Shown here: piece by piece, positions 19,378 through 27,339 of the stretch
Position numbering within the stretch: position 1 is the stretch's first letter
Layout: each line of letters opens with the position of its first letter
Assembly (NCBI RefSeq): GCF_025961225.1
Contig: NZ_JAOQNG010000001.1
Location: 1,091,001-1,155,000, forward strand
From: Azospirillum canadense
Lineage (GTDB): Bacteria; Pseudomonadota; Alphaproteobacteria; Azospirillales; Azospirillaceae
Reading direction: 5' to 3'
Length of the DNA stretch: 64,000 nucleotides
Made by a program: the position numbers and the translations under genes
The notes under the pieces: generated by a model
What the model was told of the DNA's origin: nothing
The model's input: only the letters and a program-made list of their open reading frames with translations
The model's database searches: none

Positions 19378-19410
19378 ATCCCCTCTCCCAGCGGGGCTGG
19401 GAGAGGGGAT
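19378..19410. terminator. Perfect 15-bp palindrome between convergent genes
   Basis: ATCCCCTCTCCCAGC (19378-19392) pairs perfectly with 19396-19410 around a 3-nt loop. It has an A-run on one side and lies between the ends of the small membrane protein gene and rpoH, so it can act as a bidirectional terminator. It belongs to the CCCTCTCCC palindrome family. Confidence 0.75.
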
Positions 19411-19419
19411 AGAAAGCCG

Positions 19420-20304
19420 TTACCCCGCTAGCTTCTGCTCCAGGGCGGCGTTCTTGATGGCCTTCTGAAGCTTTTCGAAGGCGCGGACCTCGATCTGGCG
19501 GACGCGCTCGCGGCTGATGCCGTATTTCTGCGACAGGTCCTCCAGCGTGGTCGGATTGTCGCGCAGCCGGCGTTCCACCAGGATGTGGCGCTCGCGCTCG
19601 TTCAGGCCTTCCATGGCGTGGGCCAGCAGCTTGCGGCGCTTGCCCAGTTCCTCGCTCTCGGCCAGCGAGATTTCCTGGTTGGCCGTCTCGTCCACCAGCC
19701 AGTCCTGCCACTCGCCCTCGCTGTCGGCGCGCAGCGGCGCGTTCAGCGAATGGTCGGGGGCGCCCAGGCGGCGGTTCATGTTGACGACGTCCTGCTCCGG
19801 CACCTCAAGGGTGGTGGCGATGTGGCGCACCTGCTCGGGCGACATGTCGCCCTCCTCGATGGCCTGCATCTGACCCTTCAGGCGGCGCAGGTTGAAGAAC
19901 AGCTTCTTCTGCGCGGCGGTCGTGCCCATCTTCACGAGCGACCAGCTGTGCAGGATGTATTCCTGGATGGCCGCGCGGATCCACCACATGGCGTAGGTGG
20001 CCAGCCGGAAGCCGCGGTCGGGGTCGAAGCGCTTGACCGCCTGCATCATGCCGACGTTGCCCTCGGAGATCAGCTCCGACAGCGGAAGGCCGTAGCCGCG
20101 GTAGCCCATGGCGATCTTCGCCACGAGTCGCAGGTGGCTGGTCACCAGCTTGTGGGCGGCGTCCGAATTCTCGTGCTCCTGCCAGCTCTTGGCCAGCATG
20201 TACTCCTCCTCCGCCGCGAGCATGGGGAACTTGCGGATTTCCTGGAGGTAGCGCGAGAGATTGCTTTCGGAACTGATGACCGGAACGCTGGATAGTGTCG
20301 CCAT
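19420..20304 (-). CDS. rpoH: RNA polymerase sigma-32 factor (heat shock)
   Basis: Directs RNA polymerase to heat-shock promoters. The 294-aa protein has region 2 (LVTSHLRLVAKIAMGYRGYG, then the conserved ELISEGNVGMMQAVKRFDPD and RLATYAMWWIRAAIQEYILH) and a region 4 helix-turn-helix (LEDLSQKYGISRERVRQIE). The RpoH-box area after region 2 (AQKKLFFNLRRLKGQM) separates it from RpoD-type factors. It is followed by rluD upstream on the same strand, a neighbourhood common in alphaproteobacteria. The 156 nt between rluD and rpoH probably hold its promoter, which I could not define. Confidence 0.96.
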   Translation of the reverse strand: MATLSSVPVISSESNLSRYLQEIRKFPMLAAEEEYMLAKSWQEHENSDAAHKLVTSHLRLVAKIAMGYRGYGLPLSELISEGNVGMMQAVKRFDPDRGFRLATYAMWWIRAAIQEYILHSWSLVKMGTTAAQKKLFFNLRRLKGQMQAIEEGDMSPEQVRHIATTLEVPEQDVVNMNRRLGAPDHSLNAPLRADSEGEWQDWLVDETANQEISLAESEELGKRRKLLAHAMEGLNERERHILVERRLRDNPTTLEDLSQKYGISRERVRQIEVRAFEKLQKAIKNAALEQKLAG

Positions 20305-20460
20305 GATTGACCCTCTCCGACGGTCGTTGTTCGTGCCTTCTGCCGGGCACCCGACCGTTCTTCAGTGCTGCGCCGCCACGATCGTTTCCGGATGGGAAGC
20401 TTGAGCGTTGGTGGCTGTTAACGCGAAGAATAACCGACTTCTGCGCGGGGGCATAGAGTT

Positions 20461-21459
20461 TTATAGTGATTCTAAGGTATGGATCAAATCCCGGATATCC
20501 GGGGGTAGACTGGTCTGGAAGCGCACCTGTTCCCCCCCGGCGGGATGCACGAAGCTGAGCCCGACCGCGTGCAGCGCCTGCCTGGGAAAGCCAACAAACA
20601 AGCCGCGGACGGGTTCCGGCAGGGTGGAGGCGTGGCGACCCCCGGCGCGTCCCGAGCGGCCCTTGCCGTAGAGCGGATCCCCGACGACGGGATGGCCGAT
20701 ATGCGCCATGTGCACGCGTATCTGGTGGGTCCGTCCGGTCTCCAGCACGCATTCGACGAGCGCCATGGCGGTCCCATACGCCTTCACCACGCGGTAGCGG
20801 GTGGCGGCGTGCTTTCCGCCGTGGGCGACCACGGCCATCTTCTTGCGGTCGGCGTTGCTGCGCCCGATGTTGCCTTCGATCCGCCCTTCCTTGGGCGAGG
20901 GGACGCCCCAGACCAGCGCCTGATAGGTGCGGCTGAGCGACCGGCCGGAGAACTGCTCTGTCAGCGCGTGGTGCGCGCGGTCGTTCTTGGCGACCACCAT
21001 CAGGCCGCTGGTGTCCTTGTCGAGTCGGTGCACGATCCCCGGCCGCTTCACGCCGCCGATGCCCGACAGACTGTCGCCACAATGGGCGAGCAGCGCGTTC
21101 ACCAGCGTGTTGTCCGGGTTGCCGGCGGCGGGGTGGACCACCAGACCGGCGGGCTTGTCGATCACCAGCACGTCCTCGTCCTCATAGATCACGTCCAGGG
21201 GGATGTCCTGGGCTTCCGGCTGTGCAGGTTCAGCTTCGGGGACGAAAACGTCGAAAGTTTGGCCGGGTTTGACCCTGAGGGAGGGGTCCGTTATCGTCCG
21301 CCCGCCCTCGCGCACGCAGCCCTGCTCCAGCAGCGCCTGGACGCGCGAGCGCGACAGCCCGGGCAATCCCGCCGCGAGCGCCTTGTCGAGCCGGTCGCCG
21401 CCGGATTCGGCGGGGATCTCGTGGGTGTAGTGGTTGCTGTTGACGGTGCGCTCGGGCAT
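20461..21459 (-). CDS. rluD: 23S rRNA pseudouridine synthase, RluD type
   Basis: Isomerises uridines in helix 69 of 23S rRNA. The 332-aa protein has an N-terminal S4 RNA-binding domain (GDRLDKALAAGLPGLSRSRV) and the RluA-family catalytic motif GIVHRLDKDTSGLMVVAK with its invariant Asp. The terminal TGRTHQIRVHMAHIGHPVVG block is typical. Start 21459 was chosen because GGAG lies upstream and it divides the promoter space with the divergent GTG-started gene; the frame is open another 31 codons. Confidence 0.93.
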   Translation of the reverse strand: MPERTVNSNHYTHEIPAESGGDRLDKALAAGLPGLSRSRVQALLEQGCVREGGRTITDPSLRVKPGQTFDVFVPEAEPAQPEAQDIPLDVIYEDEDVLVIDKPAGLVVHPAAGNPDNTLVNALLAHCGDSLSGIGGVKRPGIVHRLDKDTSGLMVVAKNDRAHHALTEQFSGRSLSRTYQALVWGVPSPKEGRIEGNIGRSNADRKKMAVVAHGGKHAATRYRVVKAYGTAMALVECVLETGRTHQIRVHMAHIGHPVVGDPLYGKGRSGRAGGRHASTLPEPVRGLFVGFPRQALHAVGLSFVHPAGGEQVRFQTSLPPDIRDLIHTLESL

Positions 21460-21505
21460 CGTTCGGCTCAACTCCTTACATTCGCGCGAGAGTGGACCCC
21501 AAACC

Positions 21506-21874
21506 GTGCAGTTCCTCAAGGCACTCGTCGTCATCATGGGCGTGTTGATCATCGCCGGCTTCGCGGTGATCGGCGTCGAACTCTACAAGCGCATGAACGA
21601 TCCCAGCCGGGGCAACCCTGGCGCCAACCCCAGCGCCAACCCCAGCGCCAATGCCGACCCTGACCGCGTCGCGACCACCCCCGCCGGCCGGACGGAGGAG
21701 GTCGGGCTCGACCTGCCGCCGGGCACGCGCATGGGCGATCCGGTCGCGGTCGGCAATCGCGTCGTCTTCCGCGTCACCATTCCCGACGGCGTGGACCGGC
21801 TCTATGTGATGGATCCGCGCTCCGGCGCCATCTCCACCACGGTCACCACCGGGAAGGCAACGAGTTCGCGATGA
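21506..21874 (+). CDS. Small single-pass membrane protein (DUF6476-like)
   Basis: A 122-aa protein with one N-terminal transmembrane helix (about residues 5-25), a short linker with the repeat NPGANPSANPSANAD, and a periplasmic beta-rich tail (NRVVFRVTIPDGVDRLYVMD, then GAISTTV). I believe it belongs to the alphaproteobacterial family often found divergent from rluD, DUF6476, but cannot verify this. GTG 21506 is preceded by GAGAGTGGA and gives a natural MQFLKALVV start. Its stop overlaps the next start by 4 nt (ATGA), implying translational coupling to the aldolase. Confidence 0.72.
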   Translation: MQFLKALVVIMGVLIIAGFAVIGVELYKRMNDPSRGNPGANPSANPSANADPDRVATTPAGRTEEVGLDLPPGTRMGDPVAVGNRVVFRVTIPDGVDRLYVMDPRSGAISTTVTTGKATSSR

Positions 21875-22923
21875 GCCCCGAATCCCAACGCTACGATTTC
21901 CGCAGCGACAACGTCGCCGGCGCGGCCCCCGAGGTCGTCAACGCCCTGGCCGCCGCCTCCGTCGGGTCGGCCGATCCCTACGGCAACGACCCCTGGTCGG
22001 ACAACGTCACGCGCCGCCTGTCCGAGATTTTCGAGACGGAGGTCGCGGTGTTCCCCGTCGCCACGGGCACGGCGGCGAACGCGCTGGCCCTGTCGGCGCT
22101 GGTGCCCCCCTACGGCGCGGTCTACTGCCATGACGAGAGCCACATCAACACCGACGAGTGCGGCGCGCCGGAGAACTTCACCGACGGTGCCAAGCTGGTC
22201 CCGCTGGCGGGGAAGGGCGGCAAGCTGGACTCGGACGCGCTGACCACGGCGCTGGGCAAGGCCGGCATCGGCGTCGTGCACCGGGTGCAGCCGGCGGCGC
22301 TCAGCCTGACCCAGGCGACCGAGGCCGGCACCGTCTACCGGCCGGAGGAGGTCGCGGCGCTGGTCGACGTGGCGCACGGCCACGGCATGGCGGTGCACAT
22401 GGACGGCGCGCGCTTCGCCAACGCCATCGCCCGGCTGGGCTGCGCGCCGGCCGACGTCACCTGGAAGGTGGGCGTCGACGTGCTGGCGCTGGGTGGCACC
22501 AAGGGCGGCTGCCTCGCGGCGGAGGCGGTGGTCTTCTTCAACCCCGCCCTGGCCGAGGATTTCGGCTTCCTGCGCAAGCGGGCAGGCCATCTTGTGTCGA
22601 AAGGGCGGTTCCTGTCGGCGCAGCTCGACGCGTGGCTGGCCGACGACCTGTGGCTCCGGCTGGCGCGCCACGCCAACGCCATGGCCGAGCGGCTGTCGCA
22701 AGGCCTTGCTGCGTTGCCGGGGGCGGAACTGGCCTTCCCGGTGGAGGCCAACGAGATCTTCGTGCGCCTGCCGGCCGCCGTGGCCGACGGGCTGGAGGCG
22801 GCAGGCTACCGCTTCTACCGCTGGGACGGGACTCTGCTGCGCTTGGTCACCGCTTTCGACACGCCGCAGGCCGCCGTGGATGGCTTTCTGAAAATCGCAA
22901 GGAACCTGTCAGAAAAGGCTTGA
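21871..22923 (+). CDS. Low-specificity L-threonine aldolase
   Basis: A PLP enzyme of the beta-eliminating lyase fold that splits threonine or allo-threonine to glycine and acetaldehyde. The 350-aa protein opens with the family phrase YDFRSDNVAGAAPEV, has GTAANALALSAL for phosphate binding, HMDGARFANAIARLG with the cofactor Asp, and K211 in LALGGTKGGCLAAEAV as the Schiff-base lysine. It overlaps the preceding small membrane gene by 4 nt. Glycine formed here could feed the gcv operon elsewhere in the window. Confidence 0.92.
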   Translation: MSPESQRYDFRSDNVAGAAPEVVNALAAASVGSADPYGNDPWSDNVTRRLSEIFETEVAVFPVATGTAANALALSALVPPYGAVYCHDESHINTDECGAPENFTDGAKLVPLAGKGGKLDSDALTTALGKAGIGVVHRVQPAALSLTQATEAGTVYRPEEVAALVDVAHGHGMAVHMDGARFANAIARLGCAPADVTWKVGVDVLALGGTKGGCLAAEAVVFFNPALAEDFGFLRKRAGHLVSKGRFLSAQLDAWLADDLWLRLARHANAMAERLSQGLAALPGAELAFPVEANEIFVRLPAAVADGLEAAGYRFYRWDGTLLRLVTAFDTPQAAVDGFLKIARNLSEKA

Positions 22924-22930
22924 TCGGGAA

Positions 22931-22955
22931 GGGCGGGTTCGCTAAAAACCCGCCC
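22931..22955 (+). terminator. Hairpin after the aldolase gene
   Basis: A 9-bp stem (22931-22939 with 22947-22955) with a 7-nt loop directly follows the stop. A T-tract is missing, so termination strength is uncertain. Confidence 0.45.
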
Positions 22956-22992
22956 ACGCCGACGACGCCACGTCGTCAGACGACGAAAGACT

Positions 22993-23068
22993 GTCCCCTT
23001 CGTCTAGAGGCCTAGGACATCGCCCTCTCACGGCGGTAACAGGGGTTCGAATCCCCTAGGGGACGCCA
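22993..23068 (+). tRNA. tRNA-Glu (anticodon CTC), copy 1
   Basis: A 76-nt cloverleaf closely matching bacterial tRNA-Glu: acceptor GTCCCCT/AGGGGAC, D-arm with TCTAGAGGCCTAGGACA, anticodon loop CTCTCAC giving CTC (reads GAG), T-arm with GGTTCGAATCC, and an encoded CCA end. Confidence 0.97.
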
Positions 23069-23104
23069 CTCGTTGGCTGACAGTACGCGCATCGCCCGAT
23101 GAAG

Positions 23105-23180
23105 GTCCCCTTCGTCTAGAGGCCTAGGACATCGCCCTCTCACGGCGGTAACAGGGGTTCGAATCCCCTAGGGGACGCCA
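23105..23180 (+). tRNA. tRNA-Glu (anticodon CTC), copy 2
   Basis: A second 76-nt copy, identical to the first over its whole length, 36 nt downstream and also with CCA encoded. The two are probably one transcript. It is followed at once by a hairpin array. Confidence 0.97.
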
Positions 23181-23200
23181 TCCTCCGGCATGAACGAGCA

Positions 23201-23306
23201 ACGGCCCGCCTTTTTGGCGGGCCGTCGTCGTTTCGGGGTGAGATTTCGGGGTGGCCCGCCTTTCGGCGGGTTGCCGTTGTCACGTTGGCCCGCCTTTCGG
23301 CGGGCC
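23201..23306. terminator. Three successive GGCCCGCC/GGCGGGCC hairpins
   Basis: Stem 1 is ACGGCCCGCC with a TTTTT loop and a perfect partner (23201-23225). Stem 2 uses CCCGCC-TTTC-GGCGGG (23255-23270). Stem 3 is GGCCCGCC-TTTC-GGCGGGCC (23287-23306). They sit between the tRNA pair and the convergent lytic transglycosylase. At least one should terminate the tRNA transcript; the tandem copies look like duplicates of one short repeat. Confidence 0.7.
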
Positions 23307-23326
23307 GTTGTCGTGTCGGAGCCCTG

Positions 23327-24295
23327 TCACCGCTTCGCGGTGGCACGGCCCTTGGGCGAAATGCCCAGTTCGGCGACCTCCTCCTGCTTGGCCGTGACGA
23401 GGCCGGCGGAGCGCACGACGCTGGGGTCGTGGGGGTGGCTGCGGCGTGGGTAGACGCTGCGGACCTTCTCCACATAATCCTGCGTCTCGCGGTAGGGCGG
23501 GACGCCCTTGTATTGCAGGACCGCTCCTTCGCCGGCGTTGTAGCCGGCCAGCGCCAGCGACACGTTGCCGTCGAAGTAGGCGAGCAGCCAGCGCAGGTAC
23601 TTCATGCCGCCGCGCAGGTTCTGCTCCGGGTCGAACGGCTTCGTCACGCCGAAGCGCTCCGCCGTCTCGGGGATCAACTGCATCAGCCCCATGGCGTTCT
23701 TGTTCGACACCACGTCGACGCGGTAGCCCGATTCCACCGCGATGACCGCCAGCACCAGTTCGGGGTCGAGTCCGTAGGTCGGCGCCATTTTGGTGACCAT
23801 GGTGCGGACTTCCTTGGGTGGCATGCGGATGACGCCCCAGCGGATGCTCGGCGGCTCGCAGCGGTCCGGCACCTTCGCCTTGGCGCTGCCACCCCGGGCG
23901 TAGGATTGGGCCTCCTCGTTGCCCAGCAGCGCGGCGCGGCGCAGCCATGAGCGGCCGAGATCCTCGTCGCGCGAGACGGTGCCCTTGCCGGCCAGGTGCA
24001 TGCGGCCGGCCCGATAGGCCGCCTCCGCATAGTCCTGCCGTGCGGCGCGGCAATAGAGGGAGAGCGCCAGCCGTTCGTCCCGGTTCACGCCGTTCCCGGC
24101 CTCGTAGCGCAGGCCCAGCTCATACTGCGCGCGGGCGCTGCCCTTGCTGGCCAGCGCCTCCAGCGCGCGCACCGTGCCGTCTCCGGCGCCGGCCATCGCC
24201 GCGGTCGGAGCCGCCAACGCCATGGCCAGGGCGATGGCGCTGAGCGCCCGCCGTCCCGTGCCATGGACCTTGGCACTACCCATTGGAGAAACCAT
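23327..24295 (-). CDS. Sel1-repeat lytic transglycosylase
   Basis: An exported murein-cleaving enzyme of 322 aa. A signal peptide covers about residues 14-36. Two Sel1/TPR-like repeats follow (AQYELGLRYEAGNGVNRDE and AAYRAGRMHLAGKGTVSRDE). The C-terminal SLT domain has catalytic E188 in VLAVIAVESGY, then NAMGLMQLIPETAERFGV and LALAGYNAGEGAV. The frame remains open for over 1 kb upstream, but the signal peptide fixes the true start at ATG 24295 or 24283; no clear ribosome site separates them. A candidate stress promoter lies about 320 nt upstream. Confidence 0.9.
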   Translation of the reverse strand: MVSPMGSAKVHGTGRRALSAIALAMALAAPTAAMAGAGDGTVRALEALASKGSARAQYELGLRYEAGNGVNRDERLALSLYCRAARQDYAEAAYRAGRMHLAGKGTVSRDEDLGRSWLRRAALLGNEEAQSYARGGSAKAKVPDRCEPPSIRWGVIRMPPKEVRTMVTKMAPTYGLDPELVLAVIAVESGYRVDVVSNKNAMGLMQLIPETAERFGVTKPFDPEQNLRGGMKYLRWLLAYFDGNVSLALAGYNAGEGAVLQYKGVPPYRETQDYVEKVRSVYPRRSHPHDPSVVRSAGLVTAKQEEVAELGISPKGRATAKR

Positions 24296-24360
24296 TCGAT
24301 CGTTGGGTGTATGCGGGAAGATTGCCCCGCTAGTGCGATTGGCCGGATTCCCCCGAAAGG

Positions 24361-24577
24361 GACAAAAGAGTATTGTCCATATCAGGCGGGACAGCAGCGC
24401 CGAAAGAAACACAACATCTGCTGAGGGACGGAAACGCCTACGTAAGGACAAAGAAGAACCGCCTGCTGCGGCCTCAGGGAGGGGTGAATACCACGGTTCA
24501 TCGCAGGCCTTCCGCCATGCACTCCCGCAAAAGAGATTCGAGGCCGGTTGGAGTGCTCCAGCCGGTCTTTTCCTTTT
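24361..24577 (+). ncRNA. Candidate structured RNA ending in a terminator
   Basis: The 588-nt gap between the lytic transglycosylase and the sigma factor gene holds no convincing reading frame and has lower GC. At 24544-24565 a 10-bp stem with one wobble is followed by a T-rich tail (TCTTTTCCTTTT), a textbook terminator with no plus-strand gene before it. Upstream, GGCCTC at 24470-24475 can pair with GAGGCC at 24540-24545, GGGAG with CTCCC, and an inner TGAA/TTCA hairpin sits between, forming a long interrupted stem. A small RNA is a reasonable inference; no known family is recognised. The rest of the gap shows only a minus-strand GGAAC-N16-CGTA element at 24616-24640. Confidence 0.4.
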
Positions 24578-24883
24578 GGGCCAAGTCATGAAGCCTCCCG
24601 AATGTGCGGGATCAATACGTTCCTCGCCAATAAAGGTTCCTGGCGCGAACGGGCAGTGCCTAGCATGTCCGAGGTAATCTCGCCAAATTGTGTGAGAACC
24701 TAGCCTTTTTCCCAACTGGCAGCCCATCCGCCCGGCCATTACGTACTGAAGGGCCAGCGATTGTCTTTGGGGAATCCGGTGATGATCCTGGCGCATTTGG
24801 CGCAAATCAGGGACCGGATCGACGCTTCCAGCGTTTCTGGTGCGCTTGAGGCTTTCGGTATTTAGGGAGGCAGTGTTCCACCG

Positions 24884-25573
24884 ATGGCGAACCACGTCGC
24901 GAGTTCCTTGCGCCGTCCGGCGTGCGACCCCGCGTCGCTCGATCCCGTCGCGCTCAGCCCTGTGGTTGCCGGGGTCAGAGCCGAGGAAGACGAGTTGGAT
25001 GTGGCGGCCGAGGTCGAGGAGGGTGCCGAGGTCGACGCGGTAGGTTCCGGCGCACCGTCGGCACCGCCCGATCCCGCAATCATCGCCCAGATCGAATCCG
25101 AGATTCCACGCCTGCGCCGTTTTGCGCGCGCCATGGTGCGCGACGCGACGCTTGCGGACGATCTTGTCCAGGAATGCCTGGAACGCGCGCTGTCCCGTCT
25201 GCACCTGTGGCGGCCCGGCAGCAATCTTCGCGCGTGGCTCTTCACAATTCTGCGAAACCTGCATATCAACGGCATCCGCCGCCGGCAGGCGGTGGTGGAC
25301 ATCGATGGGGAAGGGCAGGCGGCCATCGGCGCGGCGCACGGCGGCCAGTTCGTCCGGCTGGAGCTGCGCGACCTGAAGCGCGCGTTGGGCATGCTGCCCA
25401 CCGAGCAGCGTGAAGTCGTGCTGCTGATCGGCCTAGAGGGCATCTCCTACGGTGAGGCCGCGGACATCCTGGGCATTTCGATCGGCACGGTGAAGTCCCG
25501 CCTGTCGCGCGGGCGGCGCGCGTTGCGCCAGCTGATGGAAGGCCGTACCCCCGGGTCGGACGACGACGATTGA
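24884..25573 (+). CDS. ECF-type RNA polymerase sigma factor
   Basis: A 229-aa alternative sigma factor. Residues 70-135 hold region 2 (RLRRFARAMVRDATLADDLV with ECLERAL, then AWLFTILRNLHIN) and residues 160-215 region 4 (MLPTEQREVVLLIGLEGISY, then GTVKSRLSRGRRAL). The first 65 residues are an acidic, probably disordered extension not usual for this family, so the true start may be later; GGGAGG lies 13 nt before ATG 24884. No anti-sigma gene lies beside it and nepR/phyR are absent, so I do not call it EcfG. Confidence 0.88.
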   Translation: MANHVASSLRRPACDPASLDPVALSPVVAGVRAEEDELDVAAEVEEGAEVDAVGSGAPSAPPDPAIIAQIESEIPRLRRFARAMVRDATLADDLVQECLERALSRLHLWRPGSNLRAWLFTILRNLHINGIRRRQAVVDIDGEGQAAIGAAHGGQFVRLELRDLKRALGMLPTEQREVVLLIGLEGISYGEAADILGISIGTVKSRLSRGRRALRQLMEGRTPGSDDDD

Positions 25574-25654
25574 CCCGGGGCGACTGACTCGGGACGACTG
25601 ACTCGGGGAGCGATCCGGCCGCCCGGCTTCGCTTCAACATTTCGTCATCCACGC

Positions 25655-25692
25655 ACAATAAAAACCGGCAACGCTCGGGAGAGCGTTGCCGG
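25655..25692 (-). terminator. Rho-independent terminator, minus strand
   Basis: A perfect 12-bp stem (25665-25676 with 25681-25692), 4-nt loop, then TTTTTATTG on the minus strand. It should end the DUF1328 transcript, about 120 nt after that gene's stop. Confidence 0.75.
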
Positions 25693-25815
25693 CAGGTGCG
25701 AGGCTAACATCGAGAGGCTTAGGGGTACTCACGCGGCCCGTCCACAGAGACGAAGGACGGCCGCGGGCGCCACGCGGGGGAATCGCCCCTCCTTCGTAAA
25801 GGAAGGGCGCCGGGT

Positions 25816-25980
25816 CTAGCGGCGCCTGACCAGGCCCAGAATCAAGCTCGCAGCAAACAAGACGAGAAACAGGAAGAACAGGATTTGCGCAATGCCGGAC
25901 GAGGCCGACGCAATCCCACCAAAACCGAGCGCGCCTGCAACCAGCGCAATGACGAAGAAAACCAGTGCCCAATAGAGCAT
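25816..25980 (-). CDS. DUF1328/YtjA-family small membrane protein
   Basis: A 54-aa, two-helix membrane peptide. It reads [20 protein letters not shown], continues with [15 protein letters not shown], and ends LILGLVRRR, which is the DUF1328 pattern. The gene is below common length cut-offs but has an excellent GGAGGG ribosome site and a terminator. The family is widely stress-associated in proteobacteria but without a defined function. A candidate EcfG-type promoter lies about 100 nt upstream. Confidence 0.88.
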   Translation of the reverse strand: MLYWALVFFVIALVAGALGFGGIASASSGIAQILFFLFLVLFAASLILGLVRRR

Positions 25981-26322
25981 CCTACCCTCCCTCGCTCGGC
26001 CCGAAGCGGCTCACAGCTCGTCCGACGCGCAGTCTGTTGAACGGGCAACTCTGTGAAGAGCGTTTTGTATTGTTCAGAACACTACGGCGGGACGAAGGTT
26101 CCCAAGACTTCACCAAGCAAAGAACTTTTCTTGGGTAGGCCCGATTCCAAACGGATAGGGCGTAGCCGCAAATGGTCGCTTGACGCCCTTCTCGTGGCTT
26201 GAGCGCAACAAGAATGGCCGGTGCGCTGTTGTCGACGCTGAGAGCCTGCGCCACGAAGGCGCGGGTACAGGGCGTCGCTGCGGCTTGTTCGGGCGGCGCC
26301 CCTTCGCGAGGAGAGGAATGCC
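25981..26322. other. Divergent intergenic region
   Basis: 342 nt between the DUF1328 gene and the repeat-protein gene. It contains the stress-promoter candidate listed separately and the good ribosome site GGAGAGG before 26323. I see no coding frame, tRNA or strong hairpin. GC is lower than in flanking genes. Confidence 0.6.
26077..26102 (-). promoter_or_regulatory. Candidate EcfG-type promoter for the DUF1328 gene
   Basis: On the minus strand GGAAC (26102-26098) is followed after 16 nt by TGTT (26081-26078), matching 8 of 9 fixed bases of GGAAC-N16/17-CGTT. Its distance of about 100 nt to the start fits a promoter. Confidence 0.45.
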
Positions 26323-27219
26323 ATGAACACGAAGCTTTCTCTTGCCGTGATCGCCGCAACCCTGGCGGCGTCGCCGGCGGCAATGGCCCAGACCACGGGC
26401 AACACCTATCAGAACAACGCGTCGGAGTCGGGCTACGAGCGCAGCAGCCCGTCCGGCCTGCCCACCACCAGCCCGCAGGTCCGCAGCCTGCCGGGCGAGC
26501 AGCCCGATCCGTGGGACAACAACCGCCCAATGGGCACGCAGTCCTGGAACAGCCCGTCGCGCGGGGCCGCCGGCACCAGCATGGGCCCCAACGACCGCCT
26601 GCCGCCCTACGGCAACACCTATGGCACGCCCGCCAACCCGAGCGGCCAGCGCGCCGTGACCGGTTCCGCCACCACCGGCACCATGGAGCCGGCCGACCGC
26701 GCGCCCGCCTATGGGAATACCTATGGCACCGAGTCCAACCGGCGCGCCTTGTCGAACGCGGTGCCCGGCGACCTGGGCCCCAATGACCGCTCGCCGGCCT
26801 ACGGCAACACCTACGGCACTGACACCAACCGCCGCGCTATGTCCGGCAACAGCGGCGTCGTCGGCCCGACCGGCACGATGGGCACCACCGGGACGGTCGT
26901 CGCTCCGGCCGGCACCGCGGGTTCGACCGGCACGATGGGCTCGACCGGCAGCATGGGCACCACCGGCGACACGCAGGGTGGCCGCCAGGTGCTGATGAAC
27001 GTCGACCCGAACGTCCAGGGCCGGGCCGGCCGCGGGCAGAACCGCACCGAGCTGATGCAGACCTCCCTGCTGAACTACTTCAGCGCGGCGGGCTTCACCT
27101 CGGTCCGCGATTTCCGCAAGCAGGGCCAGAACTACGTCGCCGAGGCCCAGGACCAGAACGGCCGCTGGAGCACGGTTGAACTCGACCCGCGGACGGGCAC
27201 CATCGCCTCGGTCCGCTGA
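26323..27219 (+). CDS. Secreted repeat protein with NDRxPxYGNTYGT motifs
   Basis: A 298-aa exported protein I cannot place in a named family. The signal peptide spans residues 1-22 (cut after AMA). Three near-identical motifs, ending in YGNTYGT, occur at residues 89-102, 123-136 and 153-166. A Gly/Thr/Met low-complexity run (about 181-215, GTMGTTGT-like) follows. The last 60 residues form a separate ordered module with SLLNYFSAAGFTSVRDFRKQ and WSTVELDPRTGTIASV, similar in style to small PepSY-like domains. It probably acts in the periplasm or on the surface. Confidence 0.75.
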   Translation: MNTKLSLAVIAATLAASPAAMAQTTGNTYQNNASESGYERSSPSGLPTTSPQVRSLPGEQPDPWDNNRPMGTQSWNSPSRGAAGTSMGPNDRLPPYGNTYGTPANPSGQRAVTGSATTGTMEPADRAPAYGNTYGTESNRRALSNAVPGDLGPNDRSPAYGNTYGTDTNRRAMSGNSGVVGPTGTMGTTGTVVAPAGTAGSTGTMGSTGSMGTTGDTQGGRQVLMNVDPNVQGRAGRGQNRTELMQTSLLNYFSAAGFTSVRDFRKQGQNYVAEAQDQNGRWSTVELDPRTGTIASVR

Positions 27220-27312
27220 TCGGGAAGCGGATCGAGATCCGCTTTGGACCGCGACGGCGGTCCCGGCCGCACATGCGGCCGGAGCCCGGCCGGCGCATGA
27301 GGCCATATGAAT

Positions 27313-27338
27313 CGAAAGCGAACGGATGTTCGCTTTCG
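27313..27338. terminator. Hairpin between convergent repeat-protein and yjbH genes
   Basis: CGAAAGCGAAC (27313-27323) pairs perfectly with 27328-27338 around GGAT, one base from the YjbH stop. A second 9-bp hairpin at 27225-27244 directly follows the repeat protein stop. Together they probably end both transcripts. Confidence 0.6.
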
Positions 27339-27339
27339 G

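Noticed and set aside
21600-21655. Tandem NPSAN repeat considered as a CRISPR-like or satellite array
   Set aside because: Only three short units inside a coding frame; no spacers and no cas genes anywhere in the window.
22993-23180. Twin tRNA-Glu genes considered as an att site of an integrated element
   Set aside because: Both copies are full length and no integrase or partial tRNA fragment is found within the window.
24296-25339. Minus-strand extension of the lytic transglycosylase frame
   Set aside because: The signal peptide starts at about 24295; upstream sequence is antisense to the sigma factor gene and has no domain.
24884-25573. Calling the ECF sigma factor EcfG
   Set aside because: No phyR or nepR beside it and the region 4 sequence differs from the EcfG pattern I know.
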